NCBI RefSeq assembly: GCF_002355335.1
Contig: NZ_AP014946.1
Span: 945,501 to 1,009,500, forward strand
Length of the DNA: 64,000 bases
DNA from: Variibacter gotjawalensis
GTDB taxonomy: Bacteria > Pseudomonadota > Alphaproteobacteria > Rhizobiales > Xanthobacteraceae
Direction: 5' to 3'
Positions 1-7,911 of this stretch are shown piece after piece; within the stretch, counting starts at the first letter, position 1; each line of letters opens with the position of its first letter. Made by a program: the position numbers and the translations under genes. The notes below the pieces were generated by a model that did no database searches, had not been told where the DNA came from, and saw only the letters and a program-made list of their open reading frames with translations.

Positions 1-225
1 CCGGATTTCGTCATCATCTCGGCGGGCTTCGACGCGCATGCGCGAGACCCGCTCGCGAACTTGAATTTCCTCGAGCCCGACTACACGTGGGCGACACAGC
101 AATTGATGCAGGTTGCTGACGAAACGGCGGGCGGCCGGGTGGTATCGATTCTCGAAGGCGGTTATGACCTGCAGGGTCTCGCCAAATCGGTCGCGGCTCA
201 CGTCACCGCGTTGATGCACGGATAA
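1..225 (+). CDS. histone deacetylase-family deacylase, C-terminal part (5' end outside window)
   Basis: The first 74 visible residues are the end of a histone deacetylase / acetylpolyamine amidohydrolase-type zinc deacylase. Two family motifs are readable: GFDAHARDPL near the start and the EGGY loop (ILEGGYDL), which in class II enzymes lines the active site. The stop (TAA) lies 5 bp before xseB, so the two are probably co-transcribed. The start and most of the catalytic domain lie outside the window. Substrate cannot be told: bacterial members deacetylate small amines or proteins. Confidence 0.85.
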   Translation, partial: PDFVIISAGFDAHARDPLANLNFLEPDYTWATQQLMQVADETAGGRVVSILEGGYDLQGLAKSVAAHVTALMHG

Positions 226-230
226 AATAG

Positions 231-482
231 ATGGCTGCAAAAGCACACGAAGATGTCGCAACGTTGACATTCGAGAAGGCGCTCGCCGAACTCGAGACGA
301 TTGTTCAGCGCTTGGAACGCGGCGACGTGCCGCTCGAAGAGTCGGTGGCGATTTATGAACGCGGCGAAGTCTTGAAGCGCCGTTGCGATGATCTTCTGCG
401 TCAGGCGGAAGCGCGCGTCGAGAAGATCACGCTCGATGCGGGCGGCAAGCCGACCGGCACGACGCCGCTGGATGTGGACTAA
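231..482 (+). CDS. xseB: exodeoxyribonuclease VII small subunit
   Basis: An 83-residue protein of typical XseB length. XseB subunits coat XseA to form exonuclease VII, a cytoplasmic single-strand DNA nuclease. The core [19 protein letters not shown] followed by [19 protein letters not shown] is the diagnostic two-helix hairpin of the family. ATG start at 231, 5 bp after the deacylase stop. In relatives xseB is usually followed by dxs, which is not present here; the next genes are on the other strand. xseA is not in the window. Confidence 0.95.
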   Translation: MAAKAHEDVATLTFEKALAELETIVQRLERGDVPLEESVAIYERGEVLKRRCDDLLRQAEARVEKITLDAGGKPTGTTPLDVD

Positions 483-492
483 AGCGTATCTC

Positions 493-633
493 CGTCATCC
501 TGAGGAGCGATGCGTCGGCGGAGCCGACAACATCGCGTCTCGAAGGACGACGGCCCCATCGCCGCGACACCTCGGCGTCGTGGTTCGAGACGCCGCAGTC
601 GGCTTTGCCGACATGCGGCTCCTCACCATGACG
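493..633. repeat. intergenic inverted-repeat element (CGTCATCCTGAGGAGC type)
   Basis: A 141-bp element filling the gap after xseB. It begins CGTCATCCTGAGGAGC and ends with the near-complement GCTCCTCACCATGACG. Inner complementary parts are present as well (CGTCTCGAAGGACGACGG against CGTGGTTCGAGACG; GGCGGAGCCGACAA against GTCGGCTTTGCCGACA). The pattern is that of a dispersed non-coding palindromic repeat; an 83-residue reading frame through it is not convincing as a gene. Only one copy of this family occurs in the window. Confidence 0.6.
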
Positions 634-642
634 ATCTAAGGC

Positions 643-1221
643 CTACGCCGTCTTCTGATAAACCAGCAGCGTCTTGAACTCGCTGACGCGCTTCACCTTC
701 TTCTCCTTCTCCCAATCCGCGATCACGGCCTTCGCCTTATCGAAGGCGATCGAGCGCGTGTAGAACAGGATGTGGCCGCCGACTTTCGTCTTGTCGGTGA
801 AGAGGTTCAGTAGCTGCAAGTCGGTGAACCCGCCGTATTCCTTGCTCGCCGTGTTCGGGAAGAAGAACTCGCAGAGGTGAAACATCGTGACGGCGTCGAA
901 CGCGTCCGGCAGCAGCGTCGGGTTGGTCAGATAGATGTCGCCGAAATACGCCGAATACTGCTTGTTGACCTTGCTGTACTCCGACACGAGCTTGATGAAC
1001 GCTTCGTATTCCTCGATCGAAGCCGTGATCGCGAGCACGTTGTTGCCCGAACCATTCTCGGCCTGCTTGCGCCCGATGACGTGATGCGTGCCGGTGCCGA
1101 AGTGGTAGATCAATTTGTTCTTGAGTTTCTGATCCTCGGCCCAATCGTTGAAGTGGACATCGCACGGGCAAATGTCTTCGTGCAGGTCCCACTTATCGGT
1201 CCAATAGTTCATCTTCGGCAT
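643..1221 (-). CDS. methyltransferase-like protein of unknown function
   Basis: A 192-residue protein starting at MPKMNYWTDKW; an in-frame ATG eight codons upstream (1245) is possible, but the purine-rich GGGAGACCACG before 1221 fits a ribosome-binding site. It has a Rossmann-like look: GTGTHHVIG resembles a SAM-binding glycine loop, and FDAVTMFHLCEFF resembles motif IV/post-IV of class I SAM methyltransferases, followed by GGHILFYTRS. No substrate can be named. Asn/Lys-rich composition differs a little from its neighbours. It stands alone on the minus strand, downstream of the ABC exporter gene and possibly in its transcript. Confidence 0.55.
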   Translation of the reverse strand: MPKMNYWTDKWDLHEDICPCDVHFNDWAEDQKLKNKLIYHFGTGTHHVIGRKQAENGSGNNVLAITASIEEYEAFIKLVSEYSKVNKQYSAYFGDIYLTNPTLLPDAFDAVTMFHLCEFFFPNTASKEYGGFTDLQLLNLFTDKTKVGGHILFYTRSIAFDKAKAVIADWEKEKKVKRVSEFKTLLVYQKTA

Positions 1222-1268
1222 CGTGGTCTCCCTCGGGCCCGTCATTCTGCGTGCCTCTTTCTTCCAAC

Positions 1269-3005
1269 TTACGCCGGCGCCAGGACGGCGGGTCGCCCCG
1301 TCTCGCTTGGTGCCGTCATTTCAACGGTCTGCGCATGCAGATCGCTCAGCACGCCGCGCCGATCGATCGCCAGAACGATCGTATCCGGCAAGCGGCTTAG
1401 CAGCATCGTGTAGAGATCGCGAGCGCTTGCGTCCGACAGTGTCGAAACCGGCTCGTCGAAAAGCAAGACGCCGGGTCGTCGCAGGAGCGCACGCGCGAAG
1501 GCGACGCGCTGCTGCTCGCCGCCGGACAGAACGACGTTCCAATCCTTGATCTCGTCGAGATGGGCGGCGAAATGAGTGAGCCCGACGGCTTCGAGCACTT
1601 CGCCGATCTCGGCGTTCGGCACGGTGTCGGCCGGCACCGGATAGGTCAGCGCATCGCGCAATGTGCCGAGCGGAAAGTACGGCCGTTGCGGCATGGCGAG
1701 AATCTCGCGGCCCTGCGGCAGCGCAATGGTGCCGGAACCATTCGGCCAAAGTCCCGTCAGCGCGCGGAAGAAGCTCGACTTGCCCGAGCCCGAAGAGCCC
1801 GTGATGAGAGCCCGCCCGCCCGGCGCGACATCGAGTTTGGCAAGCTCCGCAACCGCGATGCCGGACGGCAAACGCACCGTGACATCGTTCGCCGCGACGT
1901 CGCCGTTCCGGCTCGCCGTCGTCTCGATCTTGCCGGCCGGCTCCAGGCTCGATTGGTCGACGTGAACCATAGCTTCCTGATACTGCGCGAGACGATCTGT
2001 CAGCGCCTTCCATTCGGCGAGCTTGGCGTAAGACGAAATGCAGAACGCGAATGCGCCTTCGACGCGCTGGAACGCGAGATGCGCCTGCACCAGTGTGCCG
2101 AGCGTGATCGCGCCCGAAAGATAGGCCGGGCTCACGACGAGGATCGGGAACACCGTGGAAATATGCCCGTAGCCTGCAACGAAGGCTTCGAGCCGCACCT
2201 GGCGGCGCACGAGAGCGCTCCAATTGCCGACGAGATTGCGGAAGCGATGACCGAGTTCGCGCCGCTCGACAGGTTCACCGCGCATCAGCGCGATCGGTTC
2301 GGAATGATCGGCCGCGCGCACGATCGCGAAGCGGAAATCGGATTCGTAGCGCTGCTGATTGAAGTTCAGCGTAATGAGACGCCATCCGATGTGGTGCGCG
2401 AAGAAGGTGCCGATGCTCGCATAAGCGATCGCGATGACGATGAGATAGCCCGGAAACTGCCAATTCGTGCCGAGCAGCGGCAACGGCGTCGTCGCCGAAA
2501 GCCCCCACAGAATATAGGCGAATGACGCTAATGCGACGACGCTGCCGAGCAAACCGGTTGTGAGTTCGTGCGTGCGCTGAATGAAGATGTAGACGTCGCT
2601 CGCGATGCGGAGATGGATGTTGTCGACATTCGGCTCGATCGCGCGGACGCGATAGTGGCGGCCGTCGGCCATCCAGACTTTCACGTAGTTTTCCGTCAGC
2701 CATCGCCGCCAGCCGATCTGCAGCCGCTGCCCAAAATAATACTTCGAGGCGCCCGCGACGATCGCACCCGCCGTAATGAAGCAGAAGACAATGAGTTCGG
2801 CTTTGAAGGCGGTCCAGTTCTTCGCTTCGAGCGCGTTGAAGAAACGCGCGTTCCACTGGATCACCGCAACCGCGACGGCGACGATTCCAAGCTCTGCCGC
2901 GATGATGGCGGTGAGCAGGCTGCGCGCCGCCCATCTCTCCTCGGAATTGAAATACGGCAGCGCGACTTTGAAGAATGTGCGCAGCGCCTCGACGAAATTG
3001 TTCAT
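1269..3005 (-). CDS. SbmA/BacA-like ABC transporter, fused permease and ATPase
   Basis: A 578-residue fusion of a six-helix ABC_membrane_2 domain (about residues 1-310; compare YddA and SbmA/BacA) with an ATP-binding cassette (about 360-560). The cassette has Walker A GSSGSGKSSF, signature LSGGEQQR and Walker B VLLFDEPV. SbmA/BacA-type proteins sit in the inner membrane and move peptides or very-long-chain fatty acids, but SbmA itself lacks the ATPase half, so the closest match is the YddA/BclA-like group. In rhizobia BclA proteins affect sensitivity to antimicrobial peptides; that role here is inference. A small secreted protein gene lies 43 bp upstream on the same strand. Confidence 0.85.
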   Translation of the reverse strand: MNNFVEALRTFFKVALPYFNSEERWAARSLLTAIIAAELGIVAVAVAVIQWNARFFNALEAKNWTAFKAELIVFCFITAGAIVAGASKYYFGQRLQIGWRRWLTENYVKVWMADGRHYRVRAIEPNVDNIHLRIASDVYIFIQRTHELTTGLLGSVVALASFAYILWGLSATTPLPLLGTNWQFPGYLIVIAIAYASIGTFFAHHIGWRLITLNFNQQRYESDFRFAIVRAADHSEPIALMRGEPVERRELGHRFRNLVGNWSALVRRQVRLEAFVAGYGHISTVFPILVVSPAYLSGAITLGTLVQAHLAFQRVEGAFAFCISSYAKLAEWKALTDRLAQYQEAMVHVDQSSLEPAGKIETTASRNGDVAANDVTVRLPSGIAVAELAKLDVAPGGRALITGSSGSGKSSFFRALTGLWPNGSGTIALPQGREILAMPQRPYFPLGTLRDALTYPVPADTVPNAEIGEVLEAVGLTHFAAHLDEIKDWNVVLSGGEQQRVAFARALLRRPGVLLFDEPVSTLSDASARDLYTMLLSRLPDTIVLAIDRRGVLSDLHAQTVEMTAPSETGRPAVLAPA

Positions 3006-3048
3006 GCGTAAGCCCGTGACGCGAACGCGCGTTGCGAGGAGATCGTGG

Positions 3049-3540
3049 TCACGGCAGCGAACATTTCGCGGCGAATTCCTTTACGGCATCGGCGCGCCCT
3101 GTATCCGGCAGCTTCATCCCGTCGGATTTCGCTTTCGGCGTCACGGCAATGGCGGTGACTTCGCCGGGCTTTGCGAGGAGCGCCAGAAACGGCGCGAGCT
3201 TGATGCCGCTCGCCTGCGCGTAGGTATAGCCGTTCATCTCGTCGGTCGCGGTTTTGCCCTTGAGGCTCACCTTCTCGACGCCGTTGGCAATCTCGATCGT
3301 CACCGGCTGATTGACGCGGGTGCGTTTGATTTCCTCGTACAGCGTGACGCGTGTGCGTTTCGGCTTGATGTCGCAGTCGACATGGAAGCGCACGTCGTCG
3401 CTATCCGGCACTTGGAACGCGATGACGACGAGCCCGCCGTCCGCATGCACCATCCACTTCGGCGTCTCTTCCTGCGCGATGGCGGGCGACATCAATGCTA
3501 GAACCAGGCTAGCGGAGAGCCCGATATTCCAAAGTCGCAT
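3049..3540 (-). CDS. secreted protein of unknown function
   Basis: A 163-residue protein. The reading frame extends much further upstream, but that part overlaps tlyA; the start at 3540 gives a clean Sec signal peptide (MRLWNIGLSASLVLALMSPA, cleavage after AIAQ) preceded by a GAGG-type site. The mature part is a small beta-rich domain with no motif I recognise and a single Cys near the C-terminus (AAKCSLP). It is divergent from tlyA and 43 bp upstream of the ABC exporter, so it could be its periplasmic companion, though nothing in the sequence proves that. Confidence 0.7.
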   Translation of the reverse strand: MRLWNIGLSASLVLALMSPAIAQEETPKWMVHADGGLVVIAFQVPDSDDVRFHVDCDIKPKRTRVTLYEEIKRTRVNQPVTIEIANGVEKVSLKGKTATDEMNGYTYAQASGIKLAPFLALLAKPGEVTAIAVTPKAKSDGMKLPDTGRADAVKEFAAKCSLP

Positions 3541-3621
3541 GCAAACCCCTCGTGACGTTATTGCTTTTGCCGCACCGTAATATGTTTGGACGCGAAGGCG
3601 CAAACGTGGCACTTCGCCGCG

Positions 3622-4347
3622 ATGAAGCGGCGCATCGACCATATTCTGGTGCAGCGAGGGCTGTTCGAGAGCCGGGCGCGTGCCCAGGCCGCGATTGCGG
3701 CCGGCCGCGTGACGGTTAACGGCGCGGTCGTGCGCAAAGCGTCGGTCGAGGCCGATAGCGCCGCCGAGATAATGGCTGAGGCGGAGCATCCGTGGGTGTC
3801 GCGTGGCGCGCTCAAACTCGTCGCCGCGCTCGACTATTTCGGCTTTGACCCGGCGGGCCAAGTTTGCGCCGACATCGGCGCCTCGACGGGCGGCTTCACG
3901 GAAGTGCTGCTGTCGCGCGGTGCAAATAAGGTTTTCGCTGTCGATGTCGGCCGCGATCAGCTGCACGCGCGGCTGCGCGTTCGGCCGGAGATCGTTTCGC
4001 TCGAACAGCAGGATATCCGCACGTTATCCCGCGCCGACATCACCGAGCCGCCGTCGTTCCTCGTCATCGATGTGAGTTTCATTTCGCTCCGCCTCGTTTT
4101 GCCGGCAACGCTTTCGCTCGCCGCATCGCAGATGAAGCTCGTTGCACTCATCAAACCGCAATTCGAGGTCGGCCGCGCGGGGGTGAAGAAGGGCGTGGTG
4201 CGCGATGCCGCGCTTCAGCAGCAGGCGTGCGACGACATCGAAACTCTCGTGCGCGATGCCGGCCTGATGGTCCACGGCGTGATCCCATCGCCGATCGAAG
4301 GCGGCGACGGCAACCGCGAATTCCTGCTCGGAGCATCACGTGGCTGA
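3622..4347 (+). CDS. tlyA: TlyA-family rRNA 2'-O-methyltransferase
   Basis: 241 residues from ATG 3622 (a TTG 12 codons upstream is in frame but less likely). The N-terminal S4 RNA-binding domain (MKRRIDHILVQRGLFESRA to about residue 60) precedes an FtsJ/RrmJ-like SAM methyltransferase domain with motif I ADIGASTGGFTEVLLSRG, an Asp motif DVSFISLRLVLPA and LIKPQFE. Known TlyA proteins 2'-O-methylate cytidines in 16S and sometimes 23S rRNA and set capreomycin sensitivity; older annotations call them hemolysins. The stop overlaps the next methyltransferase start by 8 bp, indicating translational coupling of two RNA-modifying enzymes. Confidence 0.93.
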   Translation: MKRRIDHILVQRGLFESRARAQAAIAAGRVTVNGAVVRKASVEADSAAEIMAEAEHPWVSRGALKLVAALDYFGFDPAGQVCADIGASTGGFTEVLLSRGANKVFAVDVGRDQLHARLRVRPEIVSLEQQDIRTLSRADITEPPSFLVIDVSFISLRLVLPATLSLAASQMKLVALIKPQFEVGRAGVKKGVVRDAALQQQACDDIETLVRDAGLMVHGVIPSPIEGGDGNREFLLGASRG

Positions 4348-5560
4348 GCGCTTCACCATCGACCACATGGGGCAACGCGGCGACGGCGTGACGCGCGACG
4401 GCCTCTTCATTGCCTACACGCTGCCGAGCGAAGTGGTCCGCGCCGAAGCGGCCGAACAGCCGGATCGCCGCACGCTCGTCGATGTCGAGACGCCGAGTGC
4501 CGATCGCATTGCGCCAATCTGTCGCCATTTCGGTGTCTGCGGCGGCTGCGCGACGCAGCATTGGGCGGGCGAGCCGTATCGCGCATGGAAGCACGATCTT
4601 GTCGCGAGCGCGCTGTCGCATGCCGGAATCGACACCGGCGTCGACCCGGTGATCGATGCGCACGGCACCGGCCGCCGCCGCGTCGTCTTTCATGCACGCA
4701 ACAGCGGCGACGGCCTCAAGGTCGGCTTCGCGGCGCCGCGCGCACATTGGATCGTGCCGATCGAAGAGTGCCCGGTGCTCGCACCGGAACTCGGCGGCGC
4801 GATCGAACTCGCGCGGCGGCTCGCCGGCGCGTTGGAGCCGTTATCCAAGCCGCTCGACCTTCATTTCACGGCGAGTGACACGGGACTGGATGTCGACATT
4901 CGCGGCAGTGGGCCGCTGGCGCCGGCGCGCGCCAATGCGCTGGCGAAACTTGCCGCCGAGCTTCGGCTCGCGCGGTTGACGCGTCACGGCGAACTCGTCG
5001 GTCAACGCGTTACACCCGTGCTGCGCATGGGCAAGGCGCATGTGCCGCTGCCGTCCGGCTCTTTCTTGCAGGCGACGCGAGAGGGCGAGGAAACGCTGGC
5101 GCGGCTGGTGCTCGAGCATGCCGGAAACGCGAAGCGCGTCGCCGATCTTTTCTGCGGCGTCGGGCCATTTGCGTTGCGGCTCGCCGAACGTGCGAGCGTC
5201 ACGGCGCTCGACAGCGATGCCGGTGCGATCGAGTCGCTCGCTAAGGCTTCGAAAACATCGGGGCTCAAACCGATAACAGCCGCAAAGCGCGATCTCTTCC
5301 GCACGCCGCTGACCGTGCAGGAGCTGAAGGGCTTCGACGCCGTCGTCTTCGATCCGCCCCGTCAGGGCGCCGAAGCGCAGGTGAAGGTGCTCGCCGCGAC
5401 CAAAATCAAACGCGTCATCGCAATCTCATGCAGCGCCGTGACATTCGCGCGCGATGCCCGCATCCTGATCGACGGCGGATATCGCTTGAAGCGCGTCACG
5501 CCGGTCGATCAGTTCCGCTACTCGGCGCATGTCGAACTCGTTGCGCTGTTCGAGCGCTAG
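4340..5560 (+). CDS. 23S rRNA (uracil-C5)-methyltransferase-like RNA methyltransferase (RlmD/RumA/TrmA family)
   Basis: 406 residues, GTG start at 4340 inside the end of tlyA. Features of the RlmD/RlmC/TrmA family are present: an iron-sulfur ligand set CRHFGVCGGC plus the later Cys of IEECPVL, SAM motif LFCGVGPFALRLA, FDPPRQGAE, and the catalytic nucleophile in ISCSAVTFARD. The N-terminal TRAM domain is short. These enzymes make m5U in 23S rRNA or tRNA; which uridine cannot be decided here. The gene ends 4 bp into the convergent SDR gene. Confidence 0.9.
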   Translation: MAERFTIDHMGQRGDGVTRDGLFIAYTLPSEVVRAEAAEQPDRRTLVDVETPSADRIAPICRHFGVCGGCATQHWAGEPYRAWKHDLVASALSHAGIDTGVDPVIDAHGTGRRRVVFHARNSGDGLKVGFAAPRAHWIVPIEECPVLAPELGGAIELARRLAGALEPLSKPLDLHFTASDTGLDVDIRGSGPLAPARANALAKLAAELRLARLTRHGELVGQRVTPVLRMGKAHVPLPSGSFLQATREGEETLARLVLEHAGNAKRVADLFCGVGPFALRLAERASVTALDSDAGAIESLAKASKTSGLKPITAAKRDLFRTPLTVQELKGFDAVVFDPPRQGAEAQVKVLAATKIKRVIAISCSAVTFARDARILIDGGYRLKRVTPVDQFRYSAHVELVALFER

Positions 5561-6345
5561 GACATTGCGTCGGTCGCGCCGCCATCGACCGTGATCTGCG
5601 TGCCTTGGATGTGCCGCGCCGCGGGCGAGCAGAGAAACAACGCCAGCGCAGCGATATCCTCGACGGTGCCGATGCGCCGGATGTTGCCTTTCGTCAGCGT
5701 TTGCTTGCGCGCCTCGTCCATCGAGATGTTGAGCGCGGCGGCGCGCTGCTTCATCAGGTCCATCACGCGATCCGTCTCGGTGATGCCCGGAAGGATCACG
5801 TTGACGTTGACGTCGTCCTTCTTGCCTTGGCCCGCGAGGCCTTTGGAGAAGTTGATCATCGCGGCATTGGCGGAACCGCCGACGAGAAAGTTCGGATCGG
5901 GCTGCCGCCCCGCGACGCCCGCAATGTTGACGAGCGAACCCTTCGCGGCAACAAGCATCGGCCAGAACAGGCGGCTCATGCGCACGGCCGCAAAATATTT
6001 GCCGTTGAAGCCCGCGATCCAATCTTCGTCCGGTTGATCGACGAACGAACCTGCCTTCGTCGCGCCGGCCGAATTGACCAAGATATCGCAGCGGCCGAAT
6101 TTCTCTTTGACGAGCGCGAAGGCGGCCTCGCAGGATTTCAGCGAGCCGAGATCGCCGGCGCTGACGAGAGGCTTGAGATGACCTTCCGCCGCGATGGCGT
6201 CGGCGGCGGCGTCGAGATTCTTCTGCGTTGCGGCAACCAGCACGGTTTGCGCTCCAGCGCGCGCGAAGGCATTGGCGATCCCCCGCCCGATACCGCGACT
6301 GCCGCCCGTGACGACGACGATTTTTTCTTTGAAGTCTTCGGCCAT
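5557..6345 (-). CDS. short-chain dehydrogenase/reductase fold protein lacking the catalytic Tyr-Lys
   Basis: 262 residues with a normal N-terminal NAD(P) site (VVTGGSRGIGRGIA) and NSAG loop, as in FabG-like SDRs. The active-site region is abnormal: where family members have Ser, then YxxxK, this protein reads LVNIAGVAG and VGGSANAAMINFSKG, so by eye the Ser, Tyr and Lys are all replaced. It may be a non-redox SDR, a binding protein, or have a shifted site. It converges on the RNA methyltransferase gene with a 4-bp overlap. Confidence 0.8.
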   Translation of the reverse strand: MAEDFKEKIVVVTGGSRGIGRGIANAFARAGAQTVLVAATQKNLDAAADAIAAEGHLKPLVSAGDLGSLKSCEAAFALVKEKFGRCDILVNSAGATKAGSFVDQPDEDWIAGFNGKYFAAVRMSRLFWPMLVAAKGSLVNIAGVAGRQPDPNFLVGGSANAAMINFSKGLAGQGKKDDVNVNVILPGITETDRVMDLMKQRAAALNISMDEARKQTLTKGNIRRIGTVEDIAALALFLCSPAARHIQGTQITVDGGATDAMS

Positions 6346-6461
6346 CGATGTGCCTCCCTAGGTGCGGCGCGCATTGCTTCAAGTTTTAATGAAAGTTGCA
6401 AGTCCGCTGAAGCCCGCTTGCAATACTATGGCGTCGAACCTCAGCAGCCACGGAGAAAGCT

Positions 6462-6941
6462 ATGTATGCCGACGATGGTGGCAGCAAATTTCGCATGCCT
6501 ATCGCAATCGAACTCACCTCGGGTGACCGATTGCAGGGCAGCCTCGTTCTCTCACGCGCGCAGAAACTGACGGACGCACTGAACCGGCCGGACGCCTTCA
6601 TCGATTTCGAACGCGACGGCCGCGCGATGGCGATCGCCAAGACGGCGATTGCGTCGGTCAGCTCACTCGATCTGCCGAAGACGGATCAGCTCACCAAGCG
6701 CGCTCCCGCGGCCGGCTTCGATCCGGCGCGTGTGCTCGGCGTCGAAGCCGGTGCGACGCACGAGCAGATCCGCGCCGCTTACATCGCCAAGGCGCGGCTC
6801 TATCACCCGGACCAGTTCGCCAATCACCCGCTGCCGCCAGAGGTCAGCGAGTATCTGAGCGCCATGTTCGTCCATGTGCAGACGGCCTACGAAGAGCTGG
6901 ACGCGCGCGACAAAAAGACGAAGCCGGCGCGGGTTGCGTAA
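6462..6941 (+). CDS. J-domain (DnaJ-like) co-chaperone protein
   Basis: 159 residues. Residues 1-70 form a small beta-rich domain (PIAIELTSGDRLQGSLVLSR, ending near IASVSSLDLP) of unknown role. Residues about 85-150 form a J domain (DPARVLGVEAGATHEQIRAA) with the essential HPD tripeptide in LYHPDQF. J domains stimulate ATP hydrolysis by DnaK. No Gly/Phe or zinc-finger region is present, so this is a class III J protein that probably recruits DnaK to something bound by the N-terminal domain. A separate transcription unit between the SDR and the dehydrogenase cluster. Confidence 0.88.
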   Translation: MYADDGGSKFRMPIAIELTSGDRLQGSLVLSRAQKLTDALNRPDAFIDFERDGRAMAIAKTAIASVSSLDLPKTDQLTKRAPAAGFDPARVLGVEAGATHEQIRAAYIAKARLYHPDQFANHPLPPEVSEYLSAMFVHVQTAYEELDARDKKTKPARVA

Positions 6942-6989
6942 CGCGGCGTTGCGCCTCTAATCTGGCGGGACCCTCCTGCCGGATGTCCC

Positions 6990-7901
6990 ATGAAAACGAT
7001 CTTCGTCGACTGCAACGACCAACTGCGCCCGGTCTACGACCGCGTCTTCCGCCCCGGAGACGATCCGGCGATCACCGTCAACTACGAGCCGTTCGACCGC
7101 GAGAAGCTGCCGGAGATCCTTGCCGGCTACGACATCGTGCTCAACGATCACACCTTCATGCCGACCGAGCAGATGAAACTCTGCACATCGCTCAAGCATG
7201 TCGTGTTTCTCGGCACCGGCGCGGCGAGCTACATGGATGTCGCCGCGCTCGAGGCGATGGGGCAGAAGGTCCACACCATCAAGGGCTATGGCGATACGGC
7301 TGTTGCCGAGCACACCATCGCGCTGATGTGGGCGGCGGCGCGCGATCTCGCGCGCATGGATCGCCAGGTCCGTGCCGGCGAGTGGATCACCCGTGAGGGC
7401 CCTCAGCTCACCGGCAAGACGCTCGGCCTGATCGGCCTCGGCGGCATCGGCGGCGAAGTCGCGCGCATCGCGGCCGGCATGGGCATGCGTGTCCTTGCTT
7501 TCAATCGCACGCCGCGCCAACAGGCCGGCGTGACGATGGCGTCGCTCGATGAGGTGCTGGCGCAGGCCGATGTGCTTTCCATCAATCTCGTGCTATCGAA
7601 CGAGACGGAGAATTTCCTCAACGCGGAACGAATTGCGAAGCTCAAGCCCGGCTGCATCTTCGTCAACACGGCGCGTGCCGCGCTGGTCGACGAAAAAGCG
7701 ATGATCGCAGCGCTGGAGTCTGGGCAGATTCGCCATGCGGGTCTCGACGTGTTTCACGAAGAGCCTCTGCCGAAGGGTCACCCGCTCACGAAGCTGGACA
7801 ATGTGACGCTGAGCGCGCACAGCGGTTACCGGACGCCGGACGCGTCCGAGACGCTCATTCGCCGCGCGATCGATATCGCGCGCAGCGTCATCAAGAAGTA
7901 G
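6990..7901 (+). CDS. D-isomer-specific 2-hydroxyacid dehydrogenase
   Basis: 303 residues, the usual length. The NAD-binding Rossmann loop is [15 protein letters not shown], and the catalytic triad of the family is present: Arg in NTARAALV, Glu in VFHEEPLP and His in LSAHSGYRT. These enzymes interconvert 2-keto and D-2-hydroxy acids. First gene of an apparent operon with the HisD-like dehydrogenase 10 bp downstream and an SDR after it, suggesting stepwise oxidation of a polyol or hydroxy acid. Substrate unknown. Confidence 0.9.
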   Translation: MKTIFVDCNDQLRPVYDRVFRPGDDPAITVNYEPFDREKLPEILAGYDIVLNDHTFMPTEQMKLCTSLKHVVFLGTGAASYMDVAALEAMGQKVHTIKGYGDTAVAEHTIALMWAAARDLARMDRQVRAGEWITREGPQLTGKTLGLIGLGGIGGEVARIAAGMGMRVLAFNRTPRQQAGVTMASLDEVLAQADVLSINLVLSNETENFLNAERIAKLKPGCIFVNTARAALVDEKAMIAALESGQIRHAGLDVFHEEPLPKGHPLTKLDNVTLSAHSGYRTPDASETLIRRAIDIARSVIKK

Positions 7902-7911
7902 AGGAAACCAG

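Noticed and set aside
388-639. 83-residue frame overlapping xseB and the following repeat
   Set aside because: Runs out of phase through xseB and then through a palindromic element; no ribosome-binding site.
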